64,000 nucleotides of DNA from Claveliimonas acetigenes (GCF_025567385.1 NZ_JAOQJU010000011.1:34890-98889); one strand, 5' to 3'. Counted from the first letter of the stretch, positions 42,820-53,305 are shown. Made by a program: numbers and translations. The notes: a model not told the origin generated them from the sequence alone.

Positions 42820-44016
42820 CTATACCGGCTCCCCAAACGTGTCCGGCCGCTCAGGATTAAAGATCTCATTGCAAGTCATGACAGTTACCAAATCCTCCGT
42901 GTCAGACAAATTAATAATATTATGCGTCCATCCGGGAATCATATGGACAGCTTCTATCTTCTCTCCACTGACCTCGAACTCCACCATCTCACCGGTGTTA
43001 ATATTTCGTTCCTGAATCAGTCCATGTCCATGCACTACAATAAACAGTTCCCACTTGGAATTGTGCCAGTGCTGCCCTTTCGTAATACCTGGTTTGCTGA
43101 TGTTAACACTCACCTGTCCACAATCGGCAGTATGCACCAGTTCCGTAAAACTGCCACGGTCATCCACATTCATCTTCATCACATACTTGAACTTTTCCTT
43201 CGGAAGATAGGTCAAGTACAAGCTATACAGCTTCTTCGCAAAAGAGCCGTTCGGCATCTTCGGCATCAGCAACGTCTGCGGCTGTTGTTTGAACTCTTCC
43301 AGCAAATCAACTATTTCACCCAGCGTAACTTTATGGGTCACCGGTACATAGCAGTATCTTCCATTTTCATCGGCAACCGTTTCAACACCCTCAAACTCGC
43401 AATATGCCTCTTTTTCCTCCAGCAGGTCGAACATTCCCTCCACCAGATCGTCGATGTAAAGAAGCTCCAATTCGATATTTCTGTCATTAACAGTGAAAGG
43501 TTCATCGTTTGCCACCGCCCAACAGAAAGTAGATACTGCAGAATTGTACTTCGGCCTGCTGTGTCCCATCAGATTAGGGAAACGATAGACAGCAACCTTT
43601 GCACCGGTTTCCTTCGCATAATCGAAGAACAATTCCTCACCAGCCTTTTTACTCCTACCATATTCGCTATTTCCAAAACGTCCGGCAAGGGTTGCCTGGA
43701 TGGATGAAGATAACATAATGGTTGCCTTATTATCATACTTCTTCAGATGATTCAACAGCTCCGAAGCAAAGCCGAAATTGCCTTTCATAAAATCCTCCGG
43801 ATTCTCCGGGCGGTTCACTCCGGCAAGATTGAATACAAAGTCCGCTTTACGGCAGTACTCGTTCAATTCTTCTGATGTAGAATTCAAATCATACTCATAA
43901 ATTTCCTCAATATGAAGATTTGGTCTGGTTCTGTTTTTGTTATCACGAATATTTTTCAAGTTGTTACAAAGGGCAGTCCCCACCATTCCCTTTGCTCCGG
44001 TTACTAAGATATTCAT
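42820..44016 (-). CDS. capF: CapF: SDR reductase plus cupin, UDP-L-FucNAc pathway
   Basis: A 398-residue bifunctional enzyme. The N-terminal Rossmann domain has ILVTGAKGMVGTALC and the SDR-type FGNSEYGRSKKAGE; the C-terminal cupin (from about residue 275) has the metal-binding GQHWHNSKWELFIVV and GWTHNIINL. In the CapE-CapF-CapG pathway it epimerises and reduces the CapE product to the L-talose derivative that CapG converts to UDP-N-acetyl-L-fucosamine. It is the last gene of the biosynthesis operon, followed by a weak stem and nine T residues. Confidence 0.92.
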   Translation of the reverse strand: MNILVTGAKGMVGTALCNNLKNIRDNKNRTRPNLHIEEIYEYDLNSTSEELNEYCRKADFVFNLAGVNRPENPEDFMKGNFGFASELLNHLKKYDNKATIMLSSSIQATLAGRFGNSEYGRSKKAGEELFFDYAKETGAKVAVYRFPNLMGHSRPKYNSAVSTFCWAVANDEPFTVNDRNIELELLYIDDLVEGMFDLLEEKEAYCEFEGVETVADENGRYCYVPVTHKVTLGEIVDLLEEFKQQPQTLLMPKMPNGSFAKKLYSLYLTYLPKEKFKYVMKMNVDDRGSFTELVHTADCGQVSVNISKPGITKGQHWHNSKWELFIVVHGHGLIQERNINTGEMVEFEVSGEKIEAVHMIPGWTHNIINLSDTEDLVTVMTCNEIFNPERPDTFGEPV

Positions 44017-44052
44017 AACCTGATACCTCTTTCTTTTCTTCCGGTGTGCTTA

Positions 44053-45231
44053 TTAAATATCTTTTCTCCACACCATCTTATTTACTACACCTGTATAACT
44101 CTGGATGATCTTGACCACCTTGTCTGATACATTCTCATCCACATAATCCGGCACCGGAATACCCAGATCACAGTTTCTGTTCATCTCCACAGCCACATCC
44201 ACTGCCTGAAGCAGTCCCTTTTCATCAATACCGGACAGGATAAAGCAAGCCTTATCTAATGCTTCCGGGCGCTCAGTAGAGGTGCGGATGCACACCGCAG
44301 GGAAAGGATGTCCAACGCTGGTAAAGAAACTGCTTTCCTCCGGCAGCGTACCACTGTCAGATACCACAGCAAATGCGTTCATCTGCAAACAGTTATAATC
44401 ATGAAAGCCAAGTGGTTCATGCTGAATTACGCGCGGATCAAGCCGGAAGTTAGTTGCTTCAATTCTCTTCCTGCTTCTCGGATGACAGGAATACAAAATC
44501 GGCATGTCGTACTTCTCTGCCATTTTATTGATGGCATTGAACAGCGAGAGAAAGTTCTTCTCCGTGTCAATATTTTCCTCACGATGAGCAGAAAGAAGAA
44601 TATACCGTCCTTTTTCCAAACCTAATCGCTGGTGAATATCGGATGCTTCAATCTTAGCAAGATTATTATGAAGTACCTCTGCCATCGGAGAACCGGTTAC
44701 ATAGGTGCGTTCCTTCGGCAGCCCGCAATCTGCAAGGTACCTTCTTGCATGTTCAGAATACGCCATGTTCACATCCGAAATAATGTCTACAATACGACGG
44801 TTAGTTTCTTCCGGCAGGCATTCATCCTTGCAGCGGTTCCCGGCTTCCATATGGAAAATCGGAATATGCAGACGCTTTGCTCCAATCACCGACAAACAGG
44901 AATTGGTATCACCAAGAACCAATACGGCATCCGGTTTGATTTCTTCCATAAGCTGATATGATTTTGCAATGATATTGCCCATAGTTTCACCAAGATCTGC
45001 ACCCACTGCGTTTAAATACACTTCCGGAGCATCCAGCTCCAGGTCATGGAAGAACACACCGTTCAAGTTGTAGTCATAGTTCTGCCCCGTATGTGCTAAA
45101 ATCGTATCAAAATAAACGCGGCATTTCTTAATCACCGCAGAAAGCCGGATAATCTCCGGGCGTGTACCGACAATGATTAATAACTTTAACTTTCCATTTT
45201 CCTTCCATTTTACATTATTAAATACACTCAT
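44053..45231 (-). CDS. capG: CapG: UDP-N-acetyl sugar 2-epimerase, UDP-L-FucNAc pathway
   Basis: A 392-residue WecB-type epimerase. Signatures include LLIIVGTRPEIIRLSAVIKK, DAVLVLGDTNSCLS, FHMEAGNRCKDECLPEE and ILLSAHREENID. With CapE and CapF beside it, the last step to UDP-L-FucNAc is the natural assignment. The ATG at 45229-45231 has GAGG upstream; the longer frame starts at a TTG without a site. Confidence 0.9.
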   Translation of the reverse strand: MSVFNNVKWKENGKLKLLIIVGTRPEIIRLSAVIKKCRVYFDTILAHTGQNYDYNLNGVFFHDLELDAPEVYLNAVGADLGETMGNIIAKSYQLMEEIKPDAVLVLGDTNSCLSVIGAKRLHIPIFHMEAGNRCKDECLPEETNRRIVDIISDVNMAYSEHARRYLADCGLPKERTYVTGSPMAEVLHNNLAKIEASDIHQRLGLEKGRYILLSAHREENIDTEKNFLSLFNAINKMAEKYDMPILYSCHPRSRKRIEATNFRLDPRVIQHEPLGFHDYNCLQMNAFAVVSDSGTLPEESSFFTSVGHPFPAVCIRTSTERPEALDKACFILSGIDEKGLLQAVDVAVEMNRNCDLGIPVPDYVDENVSDKVVKIIQSYTGVVNKMVWRKDI

Positions 45232-45266
45232 CACATTTCCTCTTCCAATCAGTTTCAAAAAACATC

Positions 45267-46310
45267 TTATTTCTCGACAAACCTTAGCTGTTCCTGCACA
45301 TAATCAGTCGTAAGAATCTTTTCCACCGTTCCATCCACATCTAAACGTCTGGTATTGTGACTGGTGTATGATTCATCCGCTTCCGTGTGAGCTTGTCCTT
45401 CTATAAAAAATTTATCATAATTCAAATCTCGGCTATCTGGAGCTACACGGTAATAATTTCCCATATCTTCAGCGCGCAGTCTTTCTTCCCTTGTCATCAA
45501 AGTCTCGTATAATTTCTCACCATGTCTGGTTCCGATAATTCTTGTCCCAGTATCTCCAAAAAGCTTCTGAACAGCCTGCGCCAGAACACCAATCGTTGAC
45601 GCATCCGCCTTCTGAATAAACAAGTCTCCCGGATTTGCATGCTCAAATGCAAACTTAACCAAATCCACGGCTTCATCCAGATTCATCAAAAAGCGAGTCA
45701 TATTTGGGTCTGTAATAGTTATCGGATTACCTGCTTTTATTTGATCAACAAATAACGGTATCACACTTCCGCGGCTGCACATAACATTACCATAACGAGT
45801 ACAGCATATAACTGTACCGCCCCGTTCTGCAGCTACCCGGGCATTGGCATAAATAACATGTTCCATCATTGCCTTGGAAATCCCCATCGCATTAATTGGA
45901 TAAGCCGCCTTATCTGTTGATAAGCATACTACACGCTTAACACCACAGTCAATTGCCGCATGCAGCATATTATCAGTTCCTTCCACATTTGTACGAACCG
46001 CCTCCATTGGAAAAAACTCGCAAGATGGCACCTGTTTCAATGCAGCAGCATGAAATACATAATCCACACCCCACATAGCGTCCTTAATCGACTGTGCACT
46101 ACGCACATCGCCTATGTAAAACTTCACTTTCCCCGCATATTCAGGAAAACGCGCCTGCAAATCATGACGCATATCATCCTGTTTCTTTTCATCTCGTGAA
46201 AAAATACGAATCTCTCCAATATCCGTTGTCAAAAAATGTTTCAACACGGTGTTACCGAATGAGCCTGTCCCACCGGTAATCATTAAAGTTGCACCTGAAA
46301 ATACTGACAT
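45267..46310 (-). CDS. capE: CapE: UDP-GlcNAc inverting 4,6-dehydratase
   Basis: A 347-residue SDR enzyme that starts the UDP-L-FucNAc branch. The NAD motif is MITGGTGSFGNTVLKHF; the active-site region is CLSTDKAAYPINAMGISKAM, with the MxxxK pair of this subfamily. CapE/FnlA proteins combine dehydration with C5 epimerisation. The three genes capE, capG and capF follow each other with gaps of about 35 bases, a self-contained precursor module. Confidence 0.93.
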   Translation of the reverse strand: MSVFSGATLMITGGTGSFGNTVLKHFLTTDIGEIRIFSRDEKKQDDMRHDLQARFPEYAGKVKFYIGDVRSAQSIKDAMWGVDYVFHAAALKQVPSCEFFPMEAVRTNVEGTDNMLHAAIDCGVKRVVCLSTDKAAYPINAMGISKAMMEHVIYANARVAAERGGTVICCTRYGNVMCSRGSVIPLFVDQIKAGNPITITDPNMTRFLMNLDEAVDLVKFAFEHANPGDLFIQKADASTIGVLAQAVQKLFGDTGTRIIGTRHGEKLYETLMTREERLRAEDMGNYYRVAPDSRDLNYDKFFIEGQAHTEADESYTSHNTRRLDVDGTVEKILTTDYVQEQLRFVEK

Positions 46311-46329
46311 TGCTTTTCTCCCTTGATAA

Positions 46330-46725
46330 TTATTTTTTATATAAATCTTGCTTGATTTGCGTTGTACTGATTTCTGGTGTTCTTGGTAAATAAATCACTT
46401 CACACCCTTCTTCTTTTAAGAAGTCAAATTGCCCCTTCCAATCATCTCCAATTACAAACGTATCAATATGATATTCTCGAACATCCGTCTTTTTTTGCTC
46501 CCAATTTTCTTCTGGAATCACAAGATCCACATAACGTATTGATTCTAAAAGCGCTTTCCGCTGTTCATATGTAAAGTAACACTTTTTTTGTTTTTCCTTC
46601 CAATTAAATTCATCAGTAGAAAGACATACAATAAGATAATCTCCCAATGTCTTTGCTCTTTTTAATAAATTGATGTGCCCATAATGTAAAAGATCAAATG
46701 TTCCATATGTTATTATTCGCTTCAT
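46330..46725 (-). CDS. tagD: Glycerol-3-phosphate cytidylyltransferase
   Basis: A 131-residue nucleotidyltransferase that makes CDP-glycerol. The HxGH motif is in TYGTFDLLHYGHINLLKRA and the C-terminal signature is LPRTPEISTTQIK (RTxxISTT). The length is that of TagD. A CDP-glycerol-using transferase lies two genes upstream (47823-49328), so the pathway is complete here: the polymer probably carries glycerol phosphate. Confidence 0.94.
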   Translation of the reverse strand: MKRIITYGTFDLLHYGHINLLKRAKTLGDYLIVCLSTDEFNWKEKQKKCYFTYEQRKALLESIRYVDLVIPEENWEQKKTDVREYHIDTFVIGDDWKGQFDFLKEEGCEVIYLPRTPEISTTQIKQDLYKK

Positions 46726-46751
46726 AAGTACACTCCTTTGTAATAAATTTT

Positions 46752-47812
46752 TTAAAACAAAATACTATCCATTTTTCTAAATATTTTCTGCATTGCATAT
46801 ACAAGAAATATGGTTCCAATTGTCGCAATTATAAAGTACAAGTACAGATTACTTAATCCGATATAATCCAATATAATAAATGGAATTCTCTGTAAAATAT
46901 AGATATAAAACAAATTTTTCCCACACCAGCTCAGCAACTTGCTTTTACATGTAAACTTCATGGAAAATAACAAAACAAATGCTATGATTGCCATTGACTG
47001 AATCCAGAAATATATTAAATAATTATATTGAGAAAATAAAAACAATCTATTTCCTGCAAACACCAAACAGACCATCACAAGCACACACCAATATCTATAT
47101 GTTTTAAATTGTACAATTTTTAATACACGGTCTTCAATCAAATAAAATACCATCCCCATTACATAACAAACAATGCTATCATACCACACTGTAGAATATT
47201 GTAAGACTTTTCTAAAAATAATCATATATATTAAAACAGATAGTAATACAAAGCTTGTCCCCAACGCCAAATACAGTTTTTTATTCAAAAGTTTCCCTAA
47301 AAAGAAACCTATAAAAGATGCAATATATAAATAGAGTATCGCAAAAATATACCAATTTGAATTTCCTAAAGAATCAATCGCAATTAACGCCTTTATTACC
47401 GTCTTTAAATTATACGAATTGCCGAGTAAAAACTGCAACCCTCCATATAACAAAACTATAATGGCAAAATGTATCCATGTCTTAAAGATTCTCTTTTTAG
47501 GAAATTCATTTAAATAATTCTGTCCTTTCTTATCAATTGAACAAATCACTCCATAGCCTGAAAGAAATAGAAAAAGCACTACCACAAGCTGACCAATAAT
47601 TAAATCGTTAATATTAATATAAATTTGGTCAAACAAATTGATATTACCATGCCACCCCCCCCCACCATATGACTCATAAATATCAGTAAAATAAAAAATC
47701 CTTTCCATGGAAGCATCGTCTCTGGACTGATATATTCCCTATTAAACCCTTTTCTTGTATATGTTGTTTTCAATACAAGCAATATACATATTAGAACAAA
47801 AATAAAAATCAT
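46752..47812 (-). pseudogene. Membrane acyltransferase, out of frame at a G9 tract (probably phase-variable)
   Basis: Two overlapping frames encode one acyltransferase-3-like membrane protein of about 353 residues. The first (start ATG 47810-47812, AGGAGA upstream) gives the first helix and LPWKGFFILLIFMSHMVGGG; the second continues WHGNINLFDQ and FLFLSGYGVIC through about nine more helices. They meet at nine G residues (minus strand; 47655-47663). Ten or seven G residues would give one open frame, nine does not. Acyltransferases of this kind acetylate surface polysaccharides. The gene is OFF in this sequence. Confidence 0.82.
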
Positions 47813-47822
47813 AGCCAATCTC

Positions 47823-49328
47823 CTATTTTAAATTCTTTAAATACTCTGGTGCATTTTTTTGATACACTCGATGTACCCTCATATTTCCAAGCATTCTACA
47901 TTTCTCTCTTTGATATGCTTTTTGAGTGATTATACGCAAATGTACATACGGAAATATCTTTACCAAAAGCATTGCCAGTCTTTCTTTCAATGTATATTGT
48001 CCGCAACTACTCCCTACGATAAAATTGGTTTCCACAATCTTTTCATTCTTTTGAAAAAACAAATTTTTACGTTTCGGTATTAAGAAAATCCATGTCTTAT
48101 TTCCATCATCATCCACATTCCACTGTTCAAAGTCAGCGTCAGCTTCATCAATCACAACCAAATTGCAAATCGGCATCTGATTTCTTCTCGGAAGATCGAA
48201 CACTATTTTCGTAATTTTAGCTATTGGTTCTCCTGCATCATACGGACAAAATATTTCTTTTAATCTTTCTGATGAACACACTTCTTTTTTTACCAATTCC
48301 GCTAATGTATCAATATCCATTGCAATGGGTATTTCAATCAATTGCTCGATCTCTTTATATACTCCTCTGCTTTTATAATACTCTTCTCTATCAAATTGAT
48401 ATAAAACAATCGGCCTTTTTGTATTTAGAAAATCAAACAAAACACTCGAATAATCTGTGATTAATATGTCACAGCATTGTAAAAACTCATATACTTCATA
48501 ATTTTCCGGAATATACTGAATCTTTTTCATCTGACTTCTATCTGAAGTATCTAATGGATGCAATTTAACATAAATCAAATATTGTTCTCCCAGCTTATCA
48601 GCAAGTCTTTCCATTTTTTGGATAAAATCAATACTTTTCCCATTAGCGTTCCTCCATGTAGGCATATAGAAAATCACTTTTTTATTACCAAAACCAAGTT
48701 TTTCCCTTTCATTTTTTCTATAAACTTCATTATAAAAAATCTCATTTCTAGGATAGCCAATTTCCTGAATCCCGTTAGATACAACTCCACTAACATTAAA
48801 ATCTTTGTTATAAATTTCCGTTGTAAACGGATTAGGTGAAAGTAAATAATCACACATCAAAAAATCTCTCTGCATATTTTGAACAATCAAAGCATCCTCT
48901 GACGCCCTTTTCCCAATATACTTCAGTGGTGTGCCATGCCACGTATTAACATAAACTTGCTCTGTTTTCTTTACAAAATCCATTGGAAAAGTCACGTTAT
49001 TAAAAATATACTTAGAAGAATACAATTCCTTAATATATTCTTCTGACAGATATTCAATAACCTTTACTCTGCCATCATACAAATTTTTGCTTTTCAAAAA
49101 AGTAATAACTGATGTTTTTACTTTTGCTGCAATTACAAAAGTAAAATCTAAAAATGCCACATCGTCAAAATATCTTTTAAAAATGTAATAAACATTCCCT
49201 TGAAAACTTGAAGCGCTGAAAGATTCAAAAAATATTTTAAACTCATCCACACTCGTCTTCTCTCTCAAGATTAACCATCTTTGCTCGGCAAAAGTTCTTT
49301 TTACTTTATTTTTAATACGCTTTATCAT
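47823..49328 (-). CDS. CDP-glycerol glycerophosphotransferase (TagB/TagF-like)
   Basis: A 501-residue peripheral membrane enzyme. Recognised segments are VNTWHGTPLKYIGKR, VIFYMPTWRNANGKS, YVKLHPLDTSDR and CDILITDYSSVLFDFL, in the order of the TagF family, with the catalytic histidines in the first and third. It would add one or more glycerol phosphate units from CDP-glycerol (made by TagD) to the repeat unit. It overlaps the stop of wzx by one base (TAATG). Confidence 0.92.
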   Translation of the reverse strand: MIKRIKNKVKRTFAEQRWLILREKTSVDEFKIFFESFSASSFQGNVYYIFKRYFDDVAFLDFTFVIAAKVKTSVITFLKSKNLYDGRVKVIEYLSEEYIKELYSSKYIFNNVTFPMDFVKKTEQVYVNTWHGTPLKYIGKRASEDALIVQNMQRDFLMCDYLLSPNPFTTEIYNKDFNVSGVVSNGIQEIGYPRNEIFYNEVYRKNEREKLGFGNKKVIFYMPTWRNANGKSIDFIQKMERLADKLGEQYLIYVKLHPLDTSDRSQMKKIQYIPENYEVYEFLQCCDILITDYSSVLFDFLNTKRPIVLYQFDREEYYKSRGVYKEIEQLIEIPIAMDIDTLAELVKKEVCSSERLKEIFCPYDAGEPIAKITKIVFDLPRRNQMPICNLVVIDEADADFEQWNVDDDGNKTWIFLIPKRKNLFFQKNEKIVETNFIVGSSCGQYTLKERLAMLLVKIFPYVHLRIITQKAYQREKCRMLGNMRVHRVYQKNAPEYLKNLK

Positions 49329-50833
49329 TATTTTTTTACTTTCCTTATTACTGACTTCACTAAATCTTTTTCATCTGTGTTCATACACCATACATAGCCC
49401 AGAATACAATAACCAATAGTATACAAAAATATTTTCACTGCCAGAAATACAATATTTGACGTAACAAATTTTTGATTCAAAAAAATACCCACACATACTA
49501 AAGGTAAATATTTTAATGTAATTATTGCTATATTTTTCCAAAAATCACCAATATCCAACCCTATCTTACGTTTATAAAACCAATTCATAACAATACCATG
49601 GCCTAAAATCATGGACAAATATGTACAAATCGCGCATCCTATTCCCTGCCATTTATAAGCCACAAAATAACTGGACACCGCATTAATTAACGCAATACAA
49701 AAATAACATATTGATCTAAATGCGTGCTTATTCATTGCTTGTACAATATGTACTCCCATATTTTGTATGAGCGGAACAATAGCCCCAGAGATAACAATCA
49801 TTGCTATATAATAAGCTGTTTTGTATTCTTCACCAGCCCAACACTCAATGAATTCCTTACCAAAAATAAAAAAACCTGTATAAATTAGAAACAGAACAAA
49901 ATACTGAATTCTTCCTATTTTCAGGAAAAACTGATATATGATTTCTTTCGAACCTTCTGTAACCATTTTTGTAACTCTAGGGAAAAACACGTTACTAATC
50001 GACCACGAAAACTGCTGAAAATATGTGTGAATCTGTGACCCTACTGAATATACTGCTACTGCTGCTTCTCCAGAAACTACACCTAATATTATTTTATCAG
50101 TATTCCAGTAAAGCTGATCCACTATTGCTCCCAGAAATACAAACGCAGAATATCTGGAAATCTCTTTTAGCAAATTTCTATCAAATCTACCAAACCGTAT
50201 TTTAACCTTAAGTTTAGTGTGAACATAAATTGCATTTAAAGAAATCAGAAAAAAATTCAGGCTCAATGCCACTACAGAAAGCGAAACTGCTTTATGTCCA
50301 TGTATCAACAAAGGAATCATAATAATCGGATTCAAAATTGTTGACATCATTCCTGTAATCTTTAAAAACGTAAACTCTTCATATGATGTAATGATGGAAC
50401 TATACACACTACCGGGAAAGCTAATTGCCAAACTAAAAATCATAATAATCATTATAATTCTTAATTGAGCAATGCCCGTTTCACCCGTTGACACTGTATA
50501 TATATTCTGAATATTAACAACTAGAATAGCCCCTATAATCATAGTAAGTACAGATATAAGAGCAAATATGGTCACAAACATACCATATAAGTATTCTGCA
50601 TCTTTATATTTCTTTTCTATCCTATACTTAGTTGCATATCTGACAACAGCATTTCCAAGTCCTAAATCAAACAAATTCAGATAACTAATAACTGAAGCTG
50701 CCATATTATAAAGCCCATATTGCTGTTGCCCCAAATGTCTCAACATAAATGGTGTATACAACATAGACACGATAATGCTCACAAACATTGACATATAGGA
50801 AAGTAATATACTAATTTTTAAATTATTTTTCAT
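49328..50833 (-). CDS. wzx: Wzx-type polysaccharide flippase
   Basis: A 501-residue membrane protein with about 12-14 hydrophobic helices spread over the whole length, in the MATE/Wzx class. The start LSYMSMFVSIIVSMLYTPFM and LGLGNAVVRYATKYR are typical of lipid-linked oligosaccharide flippases. It would carry the undecaprenyl-linked repeat across the membrane for Wzy. I chose the ATG at 50831-50833. Its sequence is AT-rich. Confidence 0.9.
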   Translation of the reverse strand: MKNNLKISILLSYMSMFVSIIVSMLYTPFMLRHLGQQQYGLYNMAASVISYLNLFDLGLGNAVVRYATKYRIEKKYKDAEYLYGMFVTIFALISVLTMIIGAILVVNIQNIYTVSTGETGIAQLRIIMIIMIFSLAISFPGSVYSSIITSYEEFTFLKITGMMSTILNPIIMIPLLIHGHKAVSLSVVALSLNFFLISLNAIYVHTKLKVKIRFGRFDRNLLKEISRYSAFVFLGAIVDQLYWNTDKIILGVVSGEAAVAVYSVGSQIHTYFQQFSWSISNVFFPRVTKMVTEGSKEIIYQFFLKIGRIQYFVLFLIYTGFFIFGKEFIECWAGEEYKTAYYIAMIVISGAIVPLIQNMGVHIVQAMNKHAFRSICYFCIALINAVSSYFVAYKWQGIGCAICTYLSMILGHGIVMNWFYKRKIGLDIGDFWKNIAIITLKYLPLVCVGIFLNQKFVTSNIVFLAVKIFLYTIGYCILGYVWCMNTDEKDLVKSVIRKVKK

Positions 50834-50884
50834 TCTTATCCCTTTCACCTATACATAAACAAGCATCTATTAAACTGGAAAAAA

Positions 50885-52081
50885 TCAATTATCCAGTAAC
50901 CGATATATCTTTTTCACTTCTTTCCTGGTATCACAATCTATGAATTTTAGATTTTCTGTAAACTCTTTTCTCAATTCCGGATTATCCAGCAATTCCTTAA
51001 CACCTTTATAAATACCTTCAACCGTACTCTCGACAATTAATCCTGTTTTTCCATCTTGAATCTGCTCTCTTGCCCCAGAAACGTCTGTAGTCACAATTGG
51101 ACATCCTAAAATCCTTGCCTCATTTGTTGTTGTGCAATACCCTTCGAAACGAGACGGCTGAACATAAATATCACATTGTCTCATATAAACATATGGATTA
51201 TCCTTTATGCCGAGAAATACGAAATTATTATCGTTAGGCAGCAACAGCTTCTTATACATCTGAATACTTTCCAAACTGCCTCCGCCAATCACATACCATC
51301 GAAAAACATATCCTTCTTTTATCAGCCTTTTATATGCTTCAATTGCCAAGTCAATCCCTTTTTCTCCGCAAAGCCGTCCTACAGTTAATATTTTCATGCC
51401 TTTATATCCATCATCAAAATTACATATTTTATTAGCTTTTCTTCGAATCATTCCTGGATCAATAATATTATAAAACAACTTCACACAATCTATTTGGGGA
51501 AATATTGTTTCAAAATCGGATTTAACCATTTGTGATACCGCATAAATCACATCCATTTTTCTATACCATTTTTCAAATGCCTGTGGTGAAAAACGCGAAA
51601 AAATACTATGTAACCAGGTGACTTTTCGTTTTGCATGTACCTTCTCCGCAACATAAAATGTTGTAAATGTAGCATATCCAAAATAGTCTACTGCCAAATC
51701 ATACTCTCCCTCGAATTCTGGAATCGAATCTGCAATATGAGAAAAATATGCCGCATTCTTTACGCGGTCTTCTGTCAAAGAAATTTGCATATTGTAAAGT
51801 AAATACCCTGGAATCTTCCATATCCTTCCATGTCCCAAGTGTTCTTTTAGCATTTTCTTCTTACCGAAGAAAATGCCTCTTTCTTTTTTCGGAATTTCAA
51901 TATATCTTACTTTAATATCTTTTGGAATACGATTCCTGAATTGACCCTTATCTTCTAATATAAGAAGTGTTATTTCACAACGCTTTCTGTCCATCACATC
52001 AAGCAGTGAAAAAAATGTAGCTTCAACTCCTCCACAGCCCAAATAAGGCATCACAAAAAGAATTTTCTTAACTTCTTGCAT
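50885..52081 (-). CDS. Glycosyltransferase family 4
   Basis: A 398-residue GT-B enzyme. The N-terminal LFVMPYLGCGGVEATFFSLLD binds the acceptor side; the C-terminal nucleotide-sugar part has ILTVGRLCGEKGIDLAIEAY and the E-x7-E-like PSRFEGYCTTTNEARILG. Sugar and linkage are not predictable from sequence. It shares many features with the next gene (52093-53304), suggesting an old duplication. Confidence 0.88.
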   Translation of the reverse strand: MQEVKKILFVMPYLGCGGVEATFFSLLDVMDRKRCEITLLILEDKGQFRNRIPKDIKVRYIEIPKKERGIFFGKKKMLKEHLGHGRIWKIPGYLLYNMQISLTEDRVKNAAYFSHIADSIPEFEGEYDLAVDYFGYATFTTFYVAEKVHAKRKVTWLHSIFSRFSPQAFEKWYRKMDVIYAVSQMVKSDFETIFPQIDCVKLFYNIIDPGMIRRKANKICNFDDGYKGMKILTVGRLCGEKGIDLAIEAYKRLIKEGYVFRWYVIGGGSLESIQMYKKLLLPNDNNFVFLGIKDNPYVYMRQCDIYVQPSRFEGYCTTTNEARILGCPIVTTDVSGAREQIQDGKTGLIVESTVEGIYKGVKELLDNPELRKEFTENLKFIDCDTRKEVKKIYRLLDN

Positions 52082-52092
52082 AAAGATTCTCC

Positions 52093-53304
52093 TTAAACAT
52101 TTTCTTCAATAATATTTTCCAGTATAGCTATCTGCGAAGGATAATCATCTTGTATTTTGGCAAGATTATTTTCAAATTTCTCTCTCAGAGATTCGTCATC
52201 TAACATCTGTTTTAATGCTTGATATAATGACTCTTCCGTACATTCTGCAATTATACCAGTTTCTCCGTTTATCAATTGCTCCCTTGCCCCGGCAAAATCA
52301 GTTACCACAATTGGTTTATTAAATGCTTTTGCTTCAGCAAGAACAATTCCATAACCTTCATGCCTAGAAGGCATAAAGTATATATCACACGCCGCAAAAT
52401 ATGGATAAGGATTTAGTTTTTGTCCTAATAACTCTACACAATTTATAGCATTCTTATCTGAAGATATTCTATCCTCTAGTTCTTTCCGTTGCCAGCCTTC
52501 ACCAATAATCTGCCACTTTACCGGATATCCTTCTCCGTAAAGTCTGGAAATCACTTTGATGCCCATATCAAATCCTTTCGGTGGGTCTAATCGCCCTACA
52601 GAAAGAACATAAAACCTTTCGGTTAATTTTTTAATTTTCTCTTCCTTCGCTTTTTTCTGCAAATTTTCTTTATTTACTATGTTATAAAAAACTCGGCACT
52701 TACCTTCTAACTCAGGAATCATATTCTGAACCTGCTTCATACTGTTTTGTGATACACACATAATATGATCATATTCATTAAGCAGTTCCCCAAAAGCATA
52801 AAAATCAGGCATAGCCTGATCAGGTTCAAAATGAACCCAACTAATTTTTACTTTCCCATGAATTTTTCGCGCAGCATAAAATGTATTAAATAATCCATAA
52901 CCCATATAGTCAATCACCGCGTCAAATTCTCCTGGATACTCTTTCAGTTTTTTCTCAATACTTTGGTAATACCAAAGTCGTTTTTCTGCGCCACTATGCG
53001 TCTGAATTGACATTTTTATTCCTCGATAAGCTTTTTTTACTGCCTTAAAAAATTGTCCGCTCTTAATTGCACATATTAAAGCCGCACTGCGTCCCTGTAG
53101 AAGATCTTCTACCTCATCCTCTGGAACCGGAATTTCGTCTACTTTAACATCATTCGGAAGCTGCGGAAGCAAATCTCCCTTTTTTTTCATCAAAAGAATC
53201 GTTATATCATATTTTTCTCTGTCCAAATAATTCAGCAAAGAAAGCAGTGACTTTTCCGTTCCTCCACAATACATATACTCCGCTACAAAACATATTTTTT
53301 TCAT
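52093..53304 (-). CDS. Glycosyltransferase family 4
   Basis: A 403-residue GT-B enzyme. Visible segments are FVAEYMYCGGTEKSLLSLLN at the N-terminus, VLSVGRLDPPKGFDMGIKVI, and MPSRHEGYGIVLAEAKAFNK with the E-x7-E pattern. It lies 11 bases before the next GT4, and one base after the acetyltransferase, in a tightly packed operon. Specificity is unknown. Confidence 0.88.
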   Translation of the reverse strand: MKKICFVAEYMYCGGTEKSLLSLLNYLDREKYDITILLMKKKGDLLPQLPNDVKVDEIPVPEDEVEDLLQGRSAALICAIKSGQFFKAVKKAYRGIKMSIQTHSGAEKRLWYYQSIEKKLKEYPGEFDAVIDYMGYGLFNTFYAARKIHGKVKISWVHFEPDQAMPDFYAFGELLNEYDHIMCVSQNSMKQVQNMIPELEGKCRVFYNIVNKENLQKKAKEEKIKKLTERFYVLSVGRLDPPKGFDMGIKVISRLYGEGYPVKWQIIGEGWQRKELEDRISSDKNAINCVELLGQKLNPYPYFAACDIYFMPSRHEGYGIVLAEAKAFNKPIVVTDFAGAREQLINGETGIIAECTEESLYQALKQMLDDESLREKFENNLAKIQDDYPSQIAILENIIEENV

Positions 53305-53305
53305 C

